DNA of 64,000 bases, from NCBI GenBank assembly GCA_021234155.1, contig JAJEKV010000009.1, positions 13,274,546 through 13,338,545 of the forward strand, given 5' to 3'. This DNA is from Isoetes taiwanensis. Its lineage: Eukaryota; Streptophyta; Lycopodiopsida; Isoetales; Isoetaceae. The translations under genes and the position numbers were made by a program. The notes under the pieces were generated by a model. The model did no database searches and was not told the origin of the DNA. It was given only the letters and a program-made list of their open reading frames with translations. This document shows positions 1-11,649 of the stretch, one piece after another; positions within the stretch are counted from its first letter, which is position 1, and each line of letters starts with the position of its first letter.

Positions 1-1015
1 CTTCTCCAAACCCCTAATGATCTCCTCCCATCTTGCTCCCATAGTAACATGGATGCCAACTGGAATCCCCAACAACTTGATGGCTGTCCATGCGCAAAGT
101 AATTTCCATGGATAATTGTGAACACATGCGGGCCGGATTATCCAATGTCCACAAAGCGTACATACGCCACCCCACAAGAACAAAAGCCGGTGAAAAGGTA
201 TTTAAAAAGCATTTTGGCGTGACAAGATTCTCATCATTAGCGACTAGGAAGAGGAACGTTGTGATATGCATATTGATTACAAACCTCTTGTGTGTGGAGT
301 CCTCCATTGCAAGACCATGGAGAAGTCCCTCTGTCGTTGCAATGGTGAATAAGCTGTGACAAAGCCTCTTGCAACAATTGTGAAAGGAATGGTGCTAAAA
401 GGCATCCTGGCGAATACCACATGTGATGGCTCACCATGGAGCAGGGGGCGGTCGCCCGGCGGAGATATCTTGACTTCATAATATCGATGTGAATTGTTCC
501 CCAAATTCCGTCTTAGCATACAACTGGCGCGCATGAATTCCCAAGCCGACAACATCATAAAGCTTTTGCAAAATCAATCTTAAGGTATACAACTAGGTTT
601 TGCCCTCGTGCCCAATAAATTCCCTAAATTAAGCGGTAGCAACATTATTCAAAATGCACCGTTTTGGAAGAAAACCCATTGGATTGTTGAGATGGACTCT
701 GCCTAGATGTCCTTTACCGCTCTGCAAAAGCCTTGGCGAAGTCTTATATCTGGATGACAATAAGGTGATGGGCCACCAATCTGAAAATAGTCACGAGGAT
801 CCTTGACCTTGGGGATGAGTGAGATGGCACACGTGTTTAGAATTCTATCCAAAGCGTTGGACCGCCAAAAGTCCACGAAAGCATCATACACATCGGCTCC
901 AGCCATTCCCAATACTCTAGAAGAACTCAATTGGCAAACCATCCAAACACGGGCATTTGCCTCTTTTTTTGTTCAAAAGGCTAGAATCTAAATCATCATT
1001 TGTCATAACGCCTCT
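1..1015 (-). pseudogene. LINE ORF2 reverse transcriptase domain (broken, partial)
   Basis: The minus strand reads DGLPIEFF, then an open stretch (703-942) with FWRSNALDRIL and ISLIPKVKDPRD, which match the RT fingers of L1 elements. Further left are a LKIDFAKA-type segment (near 555), an APFL-type segment (near 405) and a GIPVGIHVTMG segment near the edge. These follow the usual RT order, but the frame shifts several times and the FADD box is degenerate. The domain continues beyond base 1. Confidence 0.75.
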
Positions 1016-1862
1016 ATTGACTTCGCTACTCATGAGAGAGATGATGGGGGAAATCCTAGATAAAACAACATCTTGTATTTACGATTGAAAGGGGAAGATG
1101 TTTCTCGACAAAAAATGGTTATCAGTTAAACTCTGTTAGCATCGAACCATTCGGCCAAAGCAATGAGGACATAGTTGATGTCATGATGCCTCTTAGTTTG
1201 CCGCGAAAAAAGAAGCACGTACAAATCCTCCATCATGAAACCACTGCGGACCTACCTTCATCTTTGCTTGTTGAATTTGCTCCTCCTCAATGCTTGGATG
1301 CATTGCCAAAATATCGCGATCATGAACACACGGAAGGCGTCCACAGCCGAGAATGGAGCGAGGTCTGATACAAAGTGTCGATAAAACCGCGATCTGCTGC
1401 TGCGGACTCTCGACCCCACTCTTTGGCAAAACCCTTGGCTGCCCAGTAATTGCATCCATTATGCCAATCATACCTCGGCGTCGGTTGAAGGCGGTTGTCC
1501 AAGTATTCTTGCAACCTTCTTGAAAGTCGGCATCCTTTAAGAACTTCCACGTTCATGGCTCACGTCCTTCGGGCCGCCGTCTTTGCGAGGGGCTCGTCAC
1601 GAAATGAATTGTGGATGGTGGTGCGGCGGAAGTTATCTAGGACGAGAATCGAAAGAGACACGGAAATGCATAGCTGTATACGCATTTCAATAAACTCTAT
1701 CAGCAGAGAGCTTGCCACGACCCCCACCAACTTGACAATTGCACCAAGTGAATGCACCTTCATCATCAATCTCAGAGGTTGCGGTCATGGAGTAGACGAA
1801 ACCAACTGGCGTTCAAAACCGAACACCTGCTTGAGGAGTCGCTAGCCGTCCGGACTCCACTT

Positions 1863-2330
1863 CTACCATATTGAGATCCTCAACAAGAAGCCATGAAATG
1901 TGGCGTGTGGGCGAAGTATCTTCCCACCATAAAGAGGCCCGCGTGAAGCTCTCGGTGAGGGTCTATTGTGGTAAACATTAATTTGACTATATTTAACCCA
2001 TTGTTCCTGCCATACAATTCGGGCCCAATGACCAAAGCGATCAACCTGAGTAAAGATGGCTGACAAGGAAGGAAGCCATGCTATCACGACCCCTGCACTG
2101 GCAGAATCAGCTGCTGCGATAAGGACATTAAACCTGCGACCAATCATGTCTGCAAGCTTTGATACGTCTCCCTTACGATACTTATGCTCTTGAAGACATA
2201 CAAAGCCCGAGCATCAATCTAGATAAGTAAAAAGAAATACGACTCTGCTTGAGGGGGGAGGAGGCTACCCTCTGAACATTCCATGAGACTAACCACATGG
2301 ATCTTGTGATGGGGCCAATTCAGATGAGAC
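1863..2330 (-). pseudogene. LINE ORF2 apurinic/apyrimidinic-type endonuclease domain (broken)
   Basis: The N-terminal endonuclease of the LINE nicks target DNA to prime reverse transcription. One open stretch of 94 codons (1863-2147) carries a VIAWLPSLSAI strand followed by GHWARIVWQEQ and INVY, in the order seen in L1 endonucleases. The start (VSWNVQR) and the LQEHK motif lie upstream in other frames, so at least two frameshifts separate them. The catalytic GDFN-type motif expected after INVY is not readable. No activity is expected. Confidence 0.75.
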
Positions 2331-2354
2331 CACTGGTGTCTCAAAACAACTGAG

Positions 2355-3024
2355 TTGACCAAGATGCTTTCTATCCTATCAGAAAAACACAATAGCTTTC
2401 ATCATGATCCCTTCTACCCTGATGCCATTGATGGCCCTTATGAACCTCCCCATTCTGTCCCCATCTATGCTGTGCACAAAGAGAAGAAAAAGGCCAAAGA
2501 TGAAGAACCTGACTCTCAAATTTTAGAAGTTAAAGCAGATTTGACAAAGGTAACTGGAGCTTTAGCAAAGGTGACCAAACAACTTGTGGAGCTCAAAACA
2601 AGTAGGGCAGGTAAAACTTATCCTGAATGTATCCATTGCAATAGAACTTCACATCCAGCTGATATCTGGGTAAAAGCATGTTAGGGTGTCCCTTAAAAAG
2701 TATTATTTAGTGACTAAAAAGGTACCTAAAAAAGGTAGCGAGGTCTTTTTAATATCTCAATATAAGGTATGTTTTGGGAACTTTTTATATATATATTGAT
2801 CTCAATTAGCATTATCTTTATCTTAACTTTGAATATTACCATGTCCTTGACTTTTATTTTGGATTTTTTGTATTAGTTTTAATGAAAAGAAAAATGAAAA
2901 GTACCAGGTTAATCCTAGTGTATGTACTTTTTGGGTCCAAAGTGGTACACCTAACATGCTTTTACCCATGCTATTGGCAAGTGTGCCCTAAATGCAAAAG
3001 AAAGGTCATTTTGGTAGAGAGTGT
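2355..3024 (+). pseudogene. gag C-terminus with two CCHC zinc knuckles, split by an insertion
   Basis: An open frame (2355-2684) reads an acidic/lysine-rich gag tail, a coiled-coil-like stretch (LTKVTGALAKVTKQLVELK) and CIHC....H, the first half of a CX2CX4HX4C knuckle. At the final cysteine codon the frame enters an inverted-repeat insertion. After it, from 2969, the frame continues with YWQV and a second complete knuckle (CPKC....H....C, 2984-3024). Two tandem knuckles are typical of nucleocapsid RNA binding. Taking out 2667-2968 would leave the two parts in one frame, so the insertion came after the coding sequence was established. Confidence 0.75.
2667..2968. mobile_element. ~300 bp MITE-like element with ~20 bp terminal inverted repeats
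   Basis: The left end (2667-2688) and right end (2948-2968) are inverted copies of each other: TGGGTAAAAGCATGTTAGG on the left, and the same on the reverse strand at the right with one base missing further in. The interior is AT-rich with no coding potential. It sits inside a zinc-knuckle codon of the gypsy gag. No clear target-site duplication can be assigned, so the superfamily is unknown. Confidence 0.75.
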
Positions 3025-3539
3025 CCAATTTGTACTTTACGTAAGAAATTGGTCCTGCTGATCTTAGGTGTTGTCAATGAGTATTTTGCCAAGCAAGAAA
3101 GAAAAAGAAATCAAAACAACTCCCCATGTAAGGTTTGCTGAGTCTACTAGTTCTATAAGGTTTGTGGGGCTCTGAAAATGCCAAAAGGCGAAGAAGTAAT
3201 GGTAGTCTGAGACCGGGAAGCATGGAAGAGGTCCATGACCTGCTGAATCGATGACATATTCCCGAGGAAAACTCAAGGAGGCCAATAATACCACCGGCCT
3301 ACATTACGCAAACTCCTTCTCGGGAAATAGCCCCTCCTCAACAAAAGTATGGTAAGAAAGATCAAGACCTTGATGAATTAGATGTTTTGCTAAAAAAATA
3401 AAAAGTAAGTGTAGACTTATTTACTTTATTAAAGATTGCACCCGTTATAGGAAGAAATTATTGCAACAAACTACCTCTAGTGAGGCGGTGGCTTGTGTTA
3501 GTTTTACTTTGAGATGCTACTAATCTCATTTGGCTCAAA

Positions 3540-3840
3540 ATGAGGAAGATCAGTGCATTTATGTGTTCTTTGGATGGTGGATCATTCCCTAAATATCATG
3601 CCTTATCATGTTATGAAAAATGTGGACTCGAGATAGATAAAAGATCATCTGTTTTGTTAAAATCCTTTTCTAATGCTAAAATAACACCGGTTGGTATTGT
3701 GACCAAAGTTCTGTTAACACCGGAAGGAATTGTTGTAGGTGCTTTTGAGGATCAGGGGAAGATGCGGAGATATATGATCTCTTCTTGGGAAGAAGATGGA
3801 TGGCTCTGATTGATGCTAGGCGATCGATCTCAAGGGAGAT
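3540..3840 (+). pseudogene. gypsy aspartic protease region (degenerate)
   Basis: The 89-codon open frame reads SSVLLKSFSNAKITPVGIV, then a TPEGIVVGAFE segment and a tail (SSWEEDGWL) in the place where gypsy proteases have the LLGRPWL-type C-terminal motif. The catalytic DSG-type triad is not visible, and upstream sequence is disrupted. I assign it by spacing between the zinc knuckles and the downstream polymerase domains and by the SFSN...P.G pattern. The assignment is moderate only. Confidence 0.5.
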
Positions 3841-4044
3841 GTACCATTTCAAATGGTTCCCGGTGGCTAATCTACAACCCGGGATGGTTCTTATGGCTCG
3901 AGGAAGAGGTACATTTCATTAAATAATTGCTAATGGAGGAGCCTTTAAGATCTTACAATTTAGCAACCCCGAACAAAAAGAAGTGTGATTTGATTCCCTT
4001 GGTTGGGGAATGTGCACTACCTTTTGAGAATGGTAAGGAAGGAT

Positions 4045-4425
4045 GTCTATGGTTTGATGGAGGTTTCAAAGAAACTAAATGTAGCTTCATCTGCAAGCTA
4101 TATTAAAGGATACTTCCAATAAACTTTTGGCCAAAGTAGGAAGAATCTTTCCCCAAATAACTTCTAATATTGTAGAGTGTAAAGCTTTGATTGTAGGTCT
4201 CCAAGAAGCTAAGGCTATGGACATTTCAGTCATACACATTTATGCAGATTTTCAATTGGTTTTGCAGGCGGGTTAGTGGTGAATATCGGGCCAAGAATGT
4301 TGATATGGAGTCTCTAAGAAACCGGTAATGGGAATGCTTGTTCATTTTACTTCTTGAAAATTACTCATGTCCCAAGGGAGCCGAATGGGAAGCTGATGCT
4401 TTTGTGCGAGATACCTTAATGACAT
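4045..4425 (+). pseudogene. extra RNase H-like domain upstream of RT
   Basis: Reading across frames gives the ordered RNase H landmarks: LWFDGG (first Asp), NIVECKALIVGL (Glu), IYADFQLV (second Asp), a SGEYRAKN segment and an ITHVPRE...ADA ending (final Asp region). This pattern is the cellular/archaeal-type RNase H found as a second RNase H in some plant Ty3/gypsy lineages (Tat/Ogre). In those it normally follows RT and its own RNase H; here it lies before the FAWDYYELIGI segment that leads into RT. Several stops and frameshifts are present. Confidence 0.7.
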
Positions 4426-4589
4426 ATCTATCTATCCGCGAGCCATACGGGAAGAAGATTTTGATGAAGGCGAGGCTAAGAATTTTGCCCCATATTAGTC
4501 ATAAATGCATCCTGAGAGGAAGCAACTAATGAAGTCATTATCAACAAACATGGCCACCAAAGGACTACATTTGTGGGAGACCTCTTTGA

Positions 4590-5330
4590 TACACAAAACA
4601 AAGAAGAAATCACCAAATTCTTTGAAGAAAGAAGTGATGTGTTTGCTTGGGATTACTACGAACTCATTGGTATTAAAGAAGAGGTATGTCAATTTGAGAT
4701 CAAAATCAAAGAGGGGAGGTAAACACTGTTTTCAAAAATTAAGAAGGATCAATGCTTCACTTTTAGATCTAATTAAAGATGAATTGCATAAGATGTTGGA
4801 TCACGTGTTATTGTGGAAATTATTAATCTGAATGGGTGTCATGCATTGTTCGGTTGAAAAAGAAGAATGGTGCTTTGAGAATCTGCATAGATTATCGAGA
4901 CCTAAACAAAGCTACCATAAAAGATTGTTATCCTTTGCCTTTCTAGAAGAAATTACGTATCTTGGTTACCGCGAAAAGACATGTATTCATTTTTAGATGG
5001 TTTTTAGGGTTTAATCAGATCTGCATCAAAGAGGAGGATCAGCCAAAGACTTCATTTATCACTCCACAGGGCACATATGCTATGAAAAGAATGCCATTTG
5101 GTTTAATGAATGCTCCAGCTACCTTCAAAGGGGGCAATGGATGTTATTTTCAAATCAATGTCTGTTGAAGAGTTAGAGGTGTATCTAGATGATCTTTGTC
5201 TAGGCTCCCATCCTACTAATCATGTGGAATTACTTGCAAAGATTTGTTCTCTATGCAGTTTAGGAGTTAATCTAAATCCAAAAAAAATGCATCTTTTTGC
5301 ATCAAAGGGCAGCTCTTAGGACATGAAGTA
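4590..5330 (+). pseudogene. gypsy reverse transcriptase domain (broken)
   Basis: The RT region opens with a DVFAWDYYELIGI segment (about 4625-4680). IVEIINLNG, a [19 protein letters not shown] segment (near 4860-4910) and KDCYPLPF follow. The most intact block reads TSFITPQGTYAMKRMPFGL then NAPATF (5050-5130), followed after a frameshift by VYLDDLCLGS (5179-5210), the YxDD active site, and HVELL. These are diagnostic of Ty3/gypsy RT. At least four frameshifts or stops are present, so it is inactive. Confidence 0.85.
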
Positions 5331-5489
5331 TCAACCAAGGTATTCAAGTTGCTCAAGATAAGATTGAAGCCTAAAAAAGCTAGCACCTCCCAAGAATCTA
5401 AAAGCGGGTTAAGAGTTTCATTGGTATGACAAGTTTCCTTATGATGTATATTCCAAATTTTGCTCATATTTTGAGTCCCATTTCTAAGT

Positions 5490-5945
5490 TGACAAGGGTA
5501 GTTAAGTTTTCTAAGTCAGAGCAAGCATATACCTATCACATGGACTTGAATGCCAAGAGACTTTTGACTTTCTCATTTTATCCATATGTGAAGTCACACT
5601 TTTGAAGAAACCAGATTTGAACATGCCATTTGAAGTTTATATCAACATTACTAAAAAGGCCATAGGTTTAGCCAATTTTGGGGATAAACATACTATAGTA
5701 TTTGCAAGCAAACAATGAATGCGCCCTTGAAGAAAGATACACTAGGATGGAAAAGGTCTCGCTGCACTCATGTTTTCTTATTAATAGACAAGGACATTTG
5801 TTTACGAAAAGTCAAGTCAAGTCTACATGAAGCAAAACCAATGGGTTTGCTATTTAGTAAGACAACCAAAAGCCAAAGATCGAGAGATGGGCTTGTAAGT
5901 TGCAAAGTTATGATATTTACGTAAAAAGAGTTGCGTTTGATGCGA
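5490..5945 (+). pseudogene. canonical gypsy RNase H domain (broken)
   Basis: After RT the plus strand reads an AYTYHMDLN-type connection segment. MPFEVYINITKKAIGLANF and IVFASKQMN follow (5620-5720), then ERYTRMEK-type and RWACKLQSYDIYV segments (5730-5920). These match the RNase H that normally follows gypsy RT. Active-site residues are partly replaced and the frame shifts more than once. Confidence 0.65.
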
Positions 5946-6179
5946 AGTCCTAGCCTCTACTTGCCTTACATATTTTTTGACCATGAAGATGAGTTGGACA
6001 CCCATTGACACCTCACTTGCGGTGGCACATTTAGAGATAACTCAAGGAGACCAAAAACCAAGGGAGGATGGCAGCAACCTATTAGAGACTTTTACAATAT
6101 GGGATCTCTTCAAAGCGTTACACCAAGCGAGAAAAAGGAGACTCAAAGACAAATCTGAGACAATTCAAGTTGGTTGACA

Positions 6180-7340
6180 ATGTTTTGTGCAAAGTCAACC
6201 AAGATGGAATCTTGTTGAGGTGTGTAGATGAAGATGAGTCTGTTCTAATTATCGAGGAAATGCATAAAGGTATCACGTGGAGGACATTTTGCTAGGGATA
6301 CTACAGACAAAAAAAGATTCGTGCGGATATTCTTGGCCTACTATTTTTAGATTGCTATGAGATCATAAAGACTTGCCATCAATGCGGTTTTTTAGCAAAA
6401 AGAATTTTATTACCGATTGCCATGAACCCTATCATATCTCCGGGACCTTTTTCCAGATTTGGGGGCTAGATTATATTGGCCCCAGTAATCCTTCTTCTTA
6501 GCGGTCGAGCATCAACATATCATTGTGGCCACAGTTATTTTACCAAGTGGGCGAAGCCATACCCAAAGGCGGACTAATGCCCTCAAAGCGCAAAGGTTTC
6601 TACATGAATATGTTTGTTGCTAGGTTTGGCATTCCTCTCGGTTGCATTACGATAGGGGTACACATTTTGTTAATGAAGTCATTGCTAACTTGTTGAGCAT
6701 TTTGAAGGTCAAGCATACAAAAGTTCTTCATATTATCCTCAAGGTAATGGGCAAGGCTGAAGCTACTAACAAAATGTTGAAAAGTATCTGCCGAAGGCGG
6801 TTGAGATCAATAAGAGGGATTGGCATGTCAAAATAGTGGATGCACTTTGGGCTTATAGAGTCACTATCAAAGCGACTACAAATCATACACCTTTCAATTT
6901 GGTTTATGGCATAGAAGCGGTTTTACCAGTAGAACTTCGAGTTGCCTTCTTTGGGGGTTAGCTCATAAATTATGCTTTCCTTTTGAACATGCCTTGCGGG
7001 AAAAGATTGGATGCCTTGTTACATTTAGATGAATATAGAATGGAAGCCGAGAACACTAATTTGTTGAAAAAGGCTAAAGATCCGGGTGCATTCAAATGCG
7101 CACATAGAATCGAGGGTACTTTTAGGAAGGGAGAGCTTGTCCTCAAATTGGAATAAGTCAAGGAAGATTCGGTGGCGAATTTGATAATATTTGGGAAGGA
7201 CCCTTTGTAGTTTTAGAATGCGGTACCAACTCTTATTGGCTACAAGAGGTTGCTTCGGGAATGCTATTACCAAATCCTATCAACATCACACTTGAAAAGG
7301 TATTGGGACCAGCATGCTTGCTTGTCCCTCTTTTTTAACT
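6180..7340 (+). pseudogene. gypsy integrase (zinc-binding and catalytic core, broken)
   Basis: The integrase shows an IIKTCHQCGF zinc-finger half (6363-6390), WGLDYIGP (catalytic Asp 1, near 6465), DRGTHFVNEV (catalytic Asp 2, 6645-6675), NGKAEATNK (catalytic Glu, near 6750) and an ALWAYRV...TTNHTPFNLVYG block (6843-6910). This is the standard DDE integrase order. Frames change between the blocks. The reading ends near 7340 with LACLSLFF-stop. Confidence 0.85.
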
Positions 7341-8640
7341 AAAGTTCAAAGATCTATAGTAGGTTTAGAGTAGTTAGATCAATTTGACTTTTGAGCACAT
7401 TACTTGATAAGTTAGTTTTATGTTTGTAGGTTGGGCTGACCGGATGGCCCGATTATAAGTGATCCCAAGAAGAGAATGATTCTTACGATGTTTTACCAAG
7501 TGTCATATCTTGGGGACATCTTTTTTCATCTCTATTGATGTCCTAAGTGGTCCTTGCTTTCCATTTAGACTTCTTACTCTTGCTTTCATTCCCGAAAAAG
7601 CACTGCGACTTTAGCTTCACCACCATAGCGTGTTTTGCAATTTGAGATTAACTAGTTTGTGTGTTTCCATGGCGGGTGCACCCTTTCTCCATCTATATAT
7701 ATATTTTTTTATTGAAGTCAATATATATATTTAAGAAAGTAAAAAAGTGGAAAAACTTTTCTGAGGAGTTTAACCGGAATAGATAGAAGGGTGAGGATCC
7801 TCTAGCTATTATAAGTAAAATTTAACACTTATAACAAAATTAGATAGATATATGTCTATTAATAGTTAGGGGTGAGATATTTAGATTGATCCATGGGATA
7901 GAGTTCCCTTTAGTAGCAGGATCCGAGATTGATTAGTGGTCTTCCCCATTTTCCCCTTAACGATTATGCTCAAGGTGCGGAATATGCATCCCACGAGGAC
8001 CACCGCTTTCGACATGTTGTATCTTCCTTAGCATCTTTTGCCTCGCATATCAAGCTCTTCGATATCCATATTACGATCACGCAGACGATTCGCACATATA
8101 GGGTTCTTCATGGCGGGGAACATTTGGTGATCCAGATACTCTGGTCCACTCTTTATTTCCATCGACGATCTTCTTCCAATTTGATTCTTCTCATCGGCGT
8201 GAAATATTTTTCCCGTAAATAAGAGGCCCATTAGTTTGATAATCCTTCAAGAATCAATCAACATCATATTTGATTTGTCTAATTACTCCTCTCCCATGTA
8301 TAATATCCTAGTTAAAACAAATTTATTCTCCCCTTCCAGAAATTCTCCATAGGGAGGATATAGATCCTCAATCAGGTTGGGTTATTCTAAGGAAGAAATT
8401 GATAGTGAGGAGGATAGATCATATCTAGGTAGTGAGGCCAACTCGAATCCACTTCAGCCGGATCTGGGGTTACGAAAAATGGTTTCATCCTCCCCGCTTT
8501 TGCCATACATATTATCCGATGCATATGTCCGATTAAATATGGGTTTATGCCTCTTCATGTTTGTGCCGAAGCCTTATGCCAAAGCCGCCACATGAAAGAC
8601 TTGATTTTTAGGGAAAATCGGCTGGACCACATGAAAGTGA
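7341..8640. other. no recognisable gene; AT-rich interval
   Basis: Nothing coding can be supported. Short open frames on both strands (7929-8222 and 8028-8231) overlap each other, lack motifs and differ in composition from known families. A 3' LTR of the gypsy element would be expected here but I could not pair it with a 5' copy. Confidence 0.4.
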
Positions 8641-9559
8641 GGTTCCTTCTACATCCGCCTGCGATCAGTTTTGCCACTTTCTAGATGGTAATTTCTGATT
8701 CCTCATCAAATACACTAAGCATTCCTTAACTGTAAAAGTCAACAAACTGTTTATGATTCGGTTTATACCATCCATGGACCAAATGCCATAAGTCAAAATG
8801 GTACATATATTATTATACAAAAACTTGCATTCCTCGGCCTTCTTGAGCCAGAGAGCTCTCAAAGGAATCGGCCTTGATCATTGAACATATTATGCACATA
8901 AATAATACCTTTAGAGCTCCATTTCCTAACACAGTGCGAAAATAGCCGGGCTAAGCACAAGTTTTCATTGGTAATCAGGGCAGATTCCCAAAAGATAGGT
9001 TGATCCATGAGACAAAGCCCTCTTTCCAATTATACATACTTCTAACTTTGAGTCCATGCCGATCCATTTCTTGAGAATGCCGAGTAGAATTGGGAATGGT
9101 AAAGGGAAAATATAGAATGGGGGAGATGCATTTTGATATCCTCCACCCAAAAGGATGACACTTGTTTATGTAGTCTTTGAATGATAATGGATATAGGATG
9201 ATTGATAAGCCCATAAAATGACTTTAAAAAAATATTTAGTCGTGAGTGCAATCCCTTGCTTCTCTATATTGATAACTCCTAAAACACCATCCTTCTTTTT
9301 CTGACCTCTTCCATGGATACGTGTCTAACACCTTTTGTTACGACCGAAGCAATGAATCTCCCAATTATACCTGGAGCCTTGAAGAGACCTTCTTAGGAGC
9401 AAGAATAACGAGATGATTGATAAGCGTGTGAAGATGCAATGACAAAATTAGCTATGATGGCCCTTCCATTTTTAGAGATACTTAAAGTTAAAACTCAACC
9501 TTTCTCTGAAATTCTCAATAATCCCATCCCATGGATATCCGAGGCTACTTTTAATAAAG

Positions 9560-10130
9560 GGGATCCCAAGAATCTTGGATTTTAAAGTAGGGGTCATACT
9601 ACAAATCAAGGAGGGTGGTTGTTTGCCCTCCTTTACACAGTCTCTGCCATCACCCTTGATTTAGTTAGATTGATCTTGCAACCAAGATGCTACCCAACCG
9701 GGGTCCGAATTGCCTTTATTATTAATGATATTTTCATCCATAGAGACCATGAGAAACGTGTCGCCCCAAGCAAAATGCCATTAAGAATTTGATCCATAAT
9801 GTTGTTGCTAAATGAGGAAAGCCTTGGACCATGTTAGTATTCTTGGCCTCCTCAAGTCTGCTATGCAAAGCCTCCATCACAATTAGGAACAAGAAAGGGC
9901 TAATGGGCGACCTGTTTCACCCCCTTTCTCCAGGAGGGAAGAAAGGGGTGCCTCCCATTAATTAGAGCAAATCCAGAATTATTCAAAATAGCATAAAAAA
10001 TATTTATTACCTCCCTCGTGAGAAGCCAAGAGCATTGCAACATTGGAGCAAAAATTCCGACTTACCATATCAAAAGCTTTTGTGATGTCTAACTTGATGA
10101 GAGCAATGTCTTGACCGAATCTTTGGCCCA
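9560..10130 (-). pseudogene. LINE reverse transcriptase fragment
   Basis: The minus strand reads LIKLDITKAFDMV, the RT motif with the first catalytic Asp, then an LLASHEG/WICSN segment and the GRPLALSCS segment that replaces the R.GCPLSP box. The WRLCIADLRR reading follows. The second catalytic box, FADD, is reduced to a FAWGDTFL reading. It belongs to the LINE at 8640-11640. Confidence 0.7.
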
Positions 10131-11199
10131 ATTCAAACCTAGAATAGAATGGTAACTACATTATCTAAAAATATATCTGCTCCTTGGAGTAAGCCGAATC
10201 GGTGAAGAACTAATAATTTTCTCAAGGGCGGCTTAAGTCTAGGCTATGATGGTGCAGAAATAATTTTGTAGATCACATTGGAAGAGAGATCGGAGTGCAT
10301 GTCGGAAATTGCTAGGCATATCAATTTTGGGAATAAGAGCAATGAGGGCTGAATGATCCTAGCATCAAGACATTTCTACATTTGAACTCATTATCTAAGC
10401 TCGTGATGCTATCCCCCGTGACAGAAGCCGGAATTTCTTGAAAAATTCAAGCCAAACCGCCCAAATGACGTTTCCCATTCTCCATACCTTTAACCATTTG
10501 ATGTAGCTCATTATTAATGAAAAATCTTCTCAATTCCCCTATTATGCTCATTGATAACCTTTTGCCCGAGATTTATAAAATTATTCATGATAGCTTGTTT
10601 GGCGGTCTTTGGTTAGTTCCCATAATATTGGTGAAATGCATGTTGCCCGGCTCTCTTGATGTCCTCTTCCTTGGTAATAGAATCATTTCCCACCGATTTC
10701 AAAGATGTGATTCTTCTTAGCTCTACCTTTTGCTTTGATAAAAGAAAAATTTTGAGTTACCTCTCATCTTCCTTGATCTCCCCGATCTTTTGACAAGCTT
10801 CCATCCTCTAACAATCCTTATCTCCTCTTTTTCTATTTCCTTCTCGATTTGATCCTCTTGATCCCCGGAGCATGAAGAAGGGTTCTCTATTTCTAAGGTG
10901 AGCCATCTTCTGTAATGAATCTCTTTTCCCCATCTCTTTAGCCAATTCTTGATGGCCTTTTGATACCCTAACCCACCAATCCATCGGTCAATTTTTAGGG
11001 GGTTTGGGGTATTCTATCTATCACATCTTGGAGCTATCCTTAAGTCCGTGTGATCAAGGAAGTTACATTCAATTTGAAATAAGTTTTTTCATTGCTTTCG
11101 ATCTTGGGTCGAAATAATTTTTCGTGGGAAGTGATCGTAGAGGGTATACCCCCTTTCATGTTCTCCCACTCATTCTTGTTATTCCAAAGGTTTTATGAA

Positions 11200-11500
11200 A
11201 AGGTAGAATCGGCCATGAAGACACCAAATGGGGTCCACCCTTTATCTGTCAACCGAAATCATTAGGCTTGGTTCTAGCCATCAAAGATGATGAGTTTGGA
11301 ATGAGGCGGCCCCAAACATTTTTTTCCCTCGAGGCAAATGAGGCTTGAAATTTTATTCCTCATATAATCATTGATCACCATATTCATGTCACCTCCCATT
11401 ATACATTCATCATACTCAATATTATCTAAACTATCCCTAAATCTTTTTGTCCAAACCTAATCCCGCCTCCCCGGATTGTTGTAGGCATAAATATTAATGA
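11200..11500 (-). pseudogene. LINE endonuclease fragment
   Basis: The minus-strand reading NIYAYNNPG...(R/K)FRDSLDN...CIMGGDMNMV corresponds to the NVYAPN...GDFN segment of L1 endonucleases, with GGDMNMV in place of GDFN. It continues with DKGWTPFGV. The piece is short, and stops flank it. Confidence 0.65.
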
Positions 11501-11649
11501 GTGCTAACAAAAATTGCTAGACCTCCCAAAGAATGGAGGCCATTAATGAGAAAAATTTGTACAAGCGGGTAATTTATCTTCTCGTGATCAGCATGTGAGG
11601 CTGCCCCCCAAAGAATGAGTCTCATGAAAGGCCGCCTAAGTTCAAAAAT

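Larger units (their letters stand above)
1..2330 (-). mobile_element. L1-type LINE relic (ORF2 endonuclease + RT)
   Basis: A minus-strand non-LTR retrotransposon ORF2 is readable in pieces across this stretch and runs off the left edge. From right to left it holds an endonuclease start (WNVQR near 2290), an LQEHK-type active-site segment near 2190, a GHWARIVWQEQ segment near 2020, then the RT block: GLPIEFF near 930, SLIPKVKDP near 800 and a GIPVGI segment near 40. All are hallmarks of plant L1 ORF2. The frame changes repeatedly and stops are frequent, so it is dead. ORF1 would be expected to the right, but a gypsy element begins there instead, so the 5' part is lost or displaced. Confidence 0.85.
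2345..7340 (+). mobile_element. Ty3/gypsy retrotransposon relic with two RNase H domains
   Basis: Plus-strand gag-pol coding traces run in the order zinc knuckles, protease, RNase H, RT, RNase H, integrase. The RT-before-integrase order fixes it as Ty3/gypsy rather than copia. Every domain is split by stops and frameshifts. I could not identify long terminal repeats on either side. The left end abuts a LINE on the opposite strand and the right end fades into unrecognised AT-rich sequence after about 7340. An RNase H ahead of RT is not the usual plant gypsy order and is treated as a finding. Confidence 0.85.
8640..11640 (-). mobile_element. second L1-type LINE relic (minus)
   Basis: From right to left the minus strand reads NIYAYNNPG and CIMGGDMNMV (endonuclease, near 11490-11380), then much degenerate sequence, DIALIKLDITKAFDMVS (RT, near 10110-10060), a GRPLALSCS segment where RT carries its PLSP-type box (near 9915), and a GVLGVINIEKQGIAL segment (C-terminal LINE block, near 9280). 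This order defines an L1 ORF2. Frameshifts and stops are frequent throughout, more than in the LINE at 1-2330. Confidence 0.8.
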
